A stretch of 64,000 nucleotides of DNA from Paludibacteraceae bacterium (lineage in GTDB: Bacteria; Bacteroidota; Bacteroidia; Bacteroidales; Paludibacteraceae): assembly GCA_024401555.1 (NCBI GenBank), contig JAKSKV010000007.1, positions 1 to 64,000 on the forward strand, given 5' to 3'. Numbering within the stretch: position 1 is the first letter of the stretch; every line of letters starts with the position of its first letter. Positions 62,092 to 64,000 of this stretch are shown here, piece after piece. The notes under the pieces were generated by a model, which worked only from the letters and a program-made list of their open reading frames with translations, had not been told where the DNA came from and made no database searches. Both the position numbers and the translations under genes were made by a program.

Positions 62092-62229
62092 GAATCGTAT
62101 TTTGGGAGGGAATTTTTTCGTTTTTTTTGTTGCGCTTGTTAATCCATAAAAAAGGCCTTAAACCGTGTTTGTTTTATGATTTTTAAAAAATACCCCTTCG
62201 AAAATAGGGGTGGCTTCCGTGAAATTATG

Positions 62230-62237
62230 TAATTTTG
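62230..62237 (+). promoter_or_regulatory. -7 box of glutamine synthetase III
   Basis: TAATTTTG, 59 bases before the ATG. It leaves a leader that contains a small hairpin. Confidence 0.5.
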
Positions 62238-62244
62238 CGTCGAT

Positions 62245-62262
62245 CCCCCTTCCTTTAGGGGG
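62245..62262 (+). promoter_or_regulatory. Leader hairpin before glutamine synthetase
   Basis: CCCCCT and AGGGGG (6-bp stem) around TCCTTT, between the -7 box and the ATG. Possible control element or chance G/C block; no riboswitch signature was recognised. Confidence 0.4.
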
Positions 62263-62296
62263 TGCTGCTAATAAAGAGGACTTAAATTAATATTTT

Positions 62297-64000
62297 ATGG
62301 CAATTATGAGATTCGACGCATTGCGAGAGTTGTATCGCAGACGTCCCATGGTGGTGAACACCCCTTCGGATAGGTTGTCTGACTACTTCGGTATCAATGT
62401 GTTCACAAAGGAGAAGATGCGCGAGTATCTCTCGAAAGATGCCTTCAATGCTTTCATAGCGGCGGTGGATCGTGGTGTGTTATTTGATAGAAATGTGGCT
62501 GACCAGATCGCCACTGGTATGCGTAAGTGGGCCAGAGAGCGTGGCGCAACCCACTATACCCACTGGTTCCAACCCTTGACCGATGGTACGGCGGAGAAAC
62601 ATGATGGGTTCATCGACTTTGATGAGAATGGTGATGTGATTGAGCGTTTCTCAGGAAAATTGCTTATCCAACAAGAGCCAGACGCCTCTTCCTTCCCTAA
62701 TGGAGGCATCCGTAACACTTTTGAGGCCCGCGGATATACCGCATGGGATCTTTCTTCCCCCGCTTTTGTCGTAGGTTCCACCCTTTGCATTCCAACGATC
62801 TTCATCTCCTACACAGGTGAGGCTTTGGACTACAAGACACCTTTGTTGAAGGCGATCTCTTCTGTGGATAAGGCTGCTGTGGCGGTTTGCCAATATTTTG
62901 ATAAGAATATTACAAAGGTAAATACCAACTTGGGTTGGGAACAAGAGTATTTCTTGGTGGATGCCGCCCTGTACAACGCGCGTCCTGATTTGTGCATGAC
63001 GGGTAGAACCTTGATGGGACATGCCTCTGCCAAAGACCAACAGTTGGACGACCACTATTTTGGATCAATTCCTGAGCGTGTCACCGAATTTATGCGTGAC
63101 ATCGAAATTGAGGCGCACAAGTTGGGTATTCCTTTGAAGACGCGCCACAATGAGGTGGCTCCTAACCAATTTGAGTTTGCCCCTATCTATGAGGAGGCCA
63201 ATTTGGCTAACGACCACAACCAATTGGTCATGGATTTGATGAAGCGTATCGCCCGTAAGCACCATTTCCAAGTGCTTTTGCACGAGAAACCTTTCTCCAG
63301 TGTGAACGGATCAGGAAAGCATAACAACTGGTCTTTGACCACCGACACTGGCGTGAATTTGCTCTCTCCTGCGAAGAATCCAAAGGGGAATATGCTCTTC
63401 ATCACCTTCTTGGTGAATGTGATGACTGCCGTGTTTAAACACCAAGATCTGCTTCGCGCCTCTATCATGAGCGCGGGTAACACCTATCGTTTGGGCGCGA
63501 ACGAAGCTCCTCCTGCTATTCTCTCCGTATTCTTGGGCCGCAACCTCTCTATGATGTTGGACAACTTGGCGAACCAAGTGGGCGATAGCAAAATGACTCC
63601 AGAGGAGAAGACCGCTTTGAAATTGGGTATCGCGCGTATTCCAGATATTATGTTGGATAATACGGACCGTAACCGAACCTCGCCGTTTGCCTTTACTGGC
63701 AACCGTTTTGAGTTCCGTGCTGTCGGCTCTTCCGCTAACTGCGCCGCCTCCATTATCGCTTTGAATGCGGCGGTAGCTCACCAATTAAACGCCTTCCGTG
63801 CGGAGGTGGATGGTTTGATCAATGCCGGCAAGGGTAGGGATGAGGCAATTTTCCAAGTTCTGAAGAAACTCATCATCCAGTCTAAGCCTGTCCGTTTTGA
63901 AGGTGATGGATACTCTGAGGAGTGGAAGAAGGAGGCGAAGAAGCGTGGCTTGACCAATATCACCAGTGCGCCAGAGGCGATCAGCAAATATTTGGACAAG
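62297..64000 (+). CDS. Group III glutamine synthetase (GSIII), C-terminus beyond window
   Basis: 568 residues of the ~730-residue enzyme are in the window. It makes glutamine from glutamate and ammonia. GSIII marks are FRAVGSSANCAASIIALNAA, THWFQPLTDGTAEKHDGFID, LGWEQEYFLVD (catalytic Glu) and KTRHNEVAPNQFEFAPIYEE. ATG at 62297 is followed closely by a second ATG at 62306. GSIII is common in Bacteroidetes and often nitrogen-regulated; the leader hairpin and promoter are noted separately. No other genes share its direction downstream. Confidence 0.95.
   Translation, partial: MAIMRFDALRELYRRRPMVVNTPSDRLSDYFGINVFTKEKMREYLSKDAFNAFIAAVDRGVLFDRNVADQIATGMRKWARERGATHYTHWFQPLTDGTAEKHDGFIDFDENGDVIERFSGKLLIQQEPDASSFPNGGIRNTFEARGYTAWDLSSPAFVVGSTLCIPTIFISYTGEALDYKTPLLKAISSVDKAAVAVCQYFDKNITKVNTNLGWEQEYFLVDAALYNARPDLCMTGRTLMGHASAKDQQLDDHYFGSIPERVTEFMRDIEIEAHKLGIPLKTRHNEVAPNQFEFAPIYEEANLANDHNQLVMDLMKRIARKHHFQVLLHEKPFSSVNGSGKHNNWSLTTDTGVNLLSPAKNPKGNMLFITFLVNVMTAVFKHQDLLRASIMSAGNTYRLGANEAPPAILSVFLGRNLSMMLDNLANQVGDSKMTPEEKTALKLGIARIPDIMLDNTDRNRTSPFAFTGNRFEFRAVGSSANCAASIIALNAAVAHQLNAFRAEVDGLINAGKGRDEAIFQVLKKLIIQSKPVRFEGDGYSEEWKKEAKKRGLTNITSAPEAISKYLDK

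Noticed and set aside
62554-63999. Several minus-strand readings under the glutamine synthetase gene
   Set aside because: They are antisense shadows of a clear GSIII coding region and have no recognisable domains.

Overview
The window looks like a chromosomal segment of a gut- or rumen-type Bacteroidales bacterium (Prevotellaceae/Porphyromonadaceae-like; genus not resolvable by eye). The clues are Bacteroidetes-type promoters (TTTG, about 17-20 bases, TAnnTTTG) upstream of many genes, no Shine-Dalgarno dependence, type IX secretion parts (PorV, DUF5103 plug protein) with T9SS-like C-terminal domains on secreted proteins, a group III glutamine synthetase, NhaD, an M49 peptidase and a CE6/CE1-type double acetyl esterase. 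Most of it is housekeeping DNA with short intergenic gaps, interrupted by a few accessory patches. No rRNA, tRNA or CRISPR array was recognised.

Layout. 1-3.9 kb: a truncated Y-family DNA polymerase, then a four-gene operon-like run of secreted proteins and lipoproteins, including a DUF4465 protein with four 48-bp coding repeats. 4.1-8.0 kb: an Lrp regulator and a 1098-residue secreted enzyme with two different esterase domains, two duplicated Ig-like/CBM6 modules and a T9SS-type tail. 8.1-9.8 kb: a VapBC-like pair, a conserved protein and a tiny YqaE/Pmp3 membrane protein. 9.8-13.8 kb: MFS transporter plus zinc alcohol dehydrogenase, a Cys-rich mini-protein, and a two-gene chorismate mutase/HMGL-type aldolase unit. 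13.9-17.6 kb: a leftward redox and quality-control cluster (lipoprotein flavodoxin, Bcp peroxiredoxin, carbonic anhydrase, PPOX flavoprotein, prolyl-tRNA deacylase). It is broken by a RhuM remnant flanked by 24-bp direct repeats and preceded by a decayed PIN toxin with its antitoxin. 17.7-21.8 kb: rhodanese-metallo-beta-lactamase fusion, UPF0324 transporter, iron alcohol dehydrogenase and thioredoxin.

21.8-32.7 kb: TonB proteins, M16 and M49 peptidases, NhaD, and an RNA-maturation run (RluA-type synthase, RlmB, RimM). 32.7-40.9 kb: an uncharacterised protein, a TtcA-like protein, the T9SS plug protein, a small accessory insert (unknown gene plus a probable pseudogene), MnmE, an unusual epimerase with a C-terminal zinc ribbon, and a 66-residue winged-helix protein. 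41-50.1 kb: tandem ABC ATPase/SmpB/Yip1 and zinc-ribbon/Nif3/phosphoesterase/RlmD operons, plus DUF4380 and secreted proteins.

50.2-57.6 kb is the main accessory island. It holds a truncated AlbA/RecG-like protein, a degenerate methyltransferase-like protein, a 1295-residue GIY-YIG + helicase + adenine methyltransferase polypeptide (a probable single-chain restriction-modification enzyme), a 63-residue protein and a Fic protein. This is the best candidate for an unusual defence system. 57.8-64 kb returns to core genes: PorV, a FISUMP-like lipoprotein, an MFS transporter, MiaA and the start of glutamine synthetase III.

Themes. Translation quality and RNA modification are heavily represented (MnmE, MiaA, TtcA-like, RlmB, RlmD, RimM, RluA-type, SmpB, prolyl-tRNA deacylase). 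PorV and the plug protein fit with the T9SS-type tail of the large esterase. Several toxin-antitoxin and mobile fragments are decayed, which suggests repeated insertion and deletion at intergenic sites.
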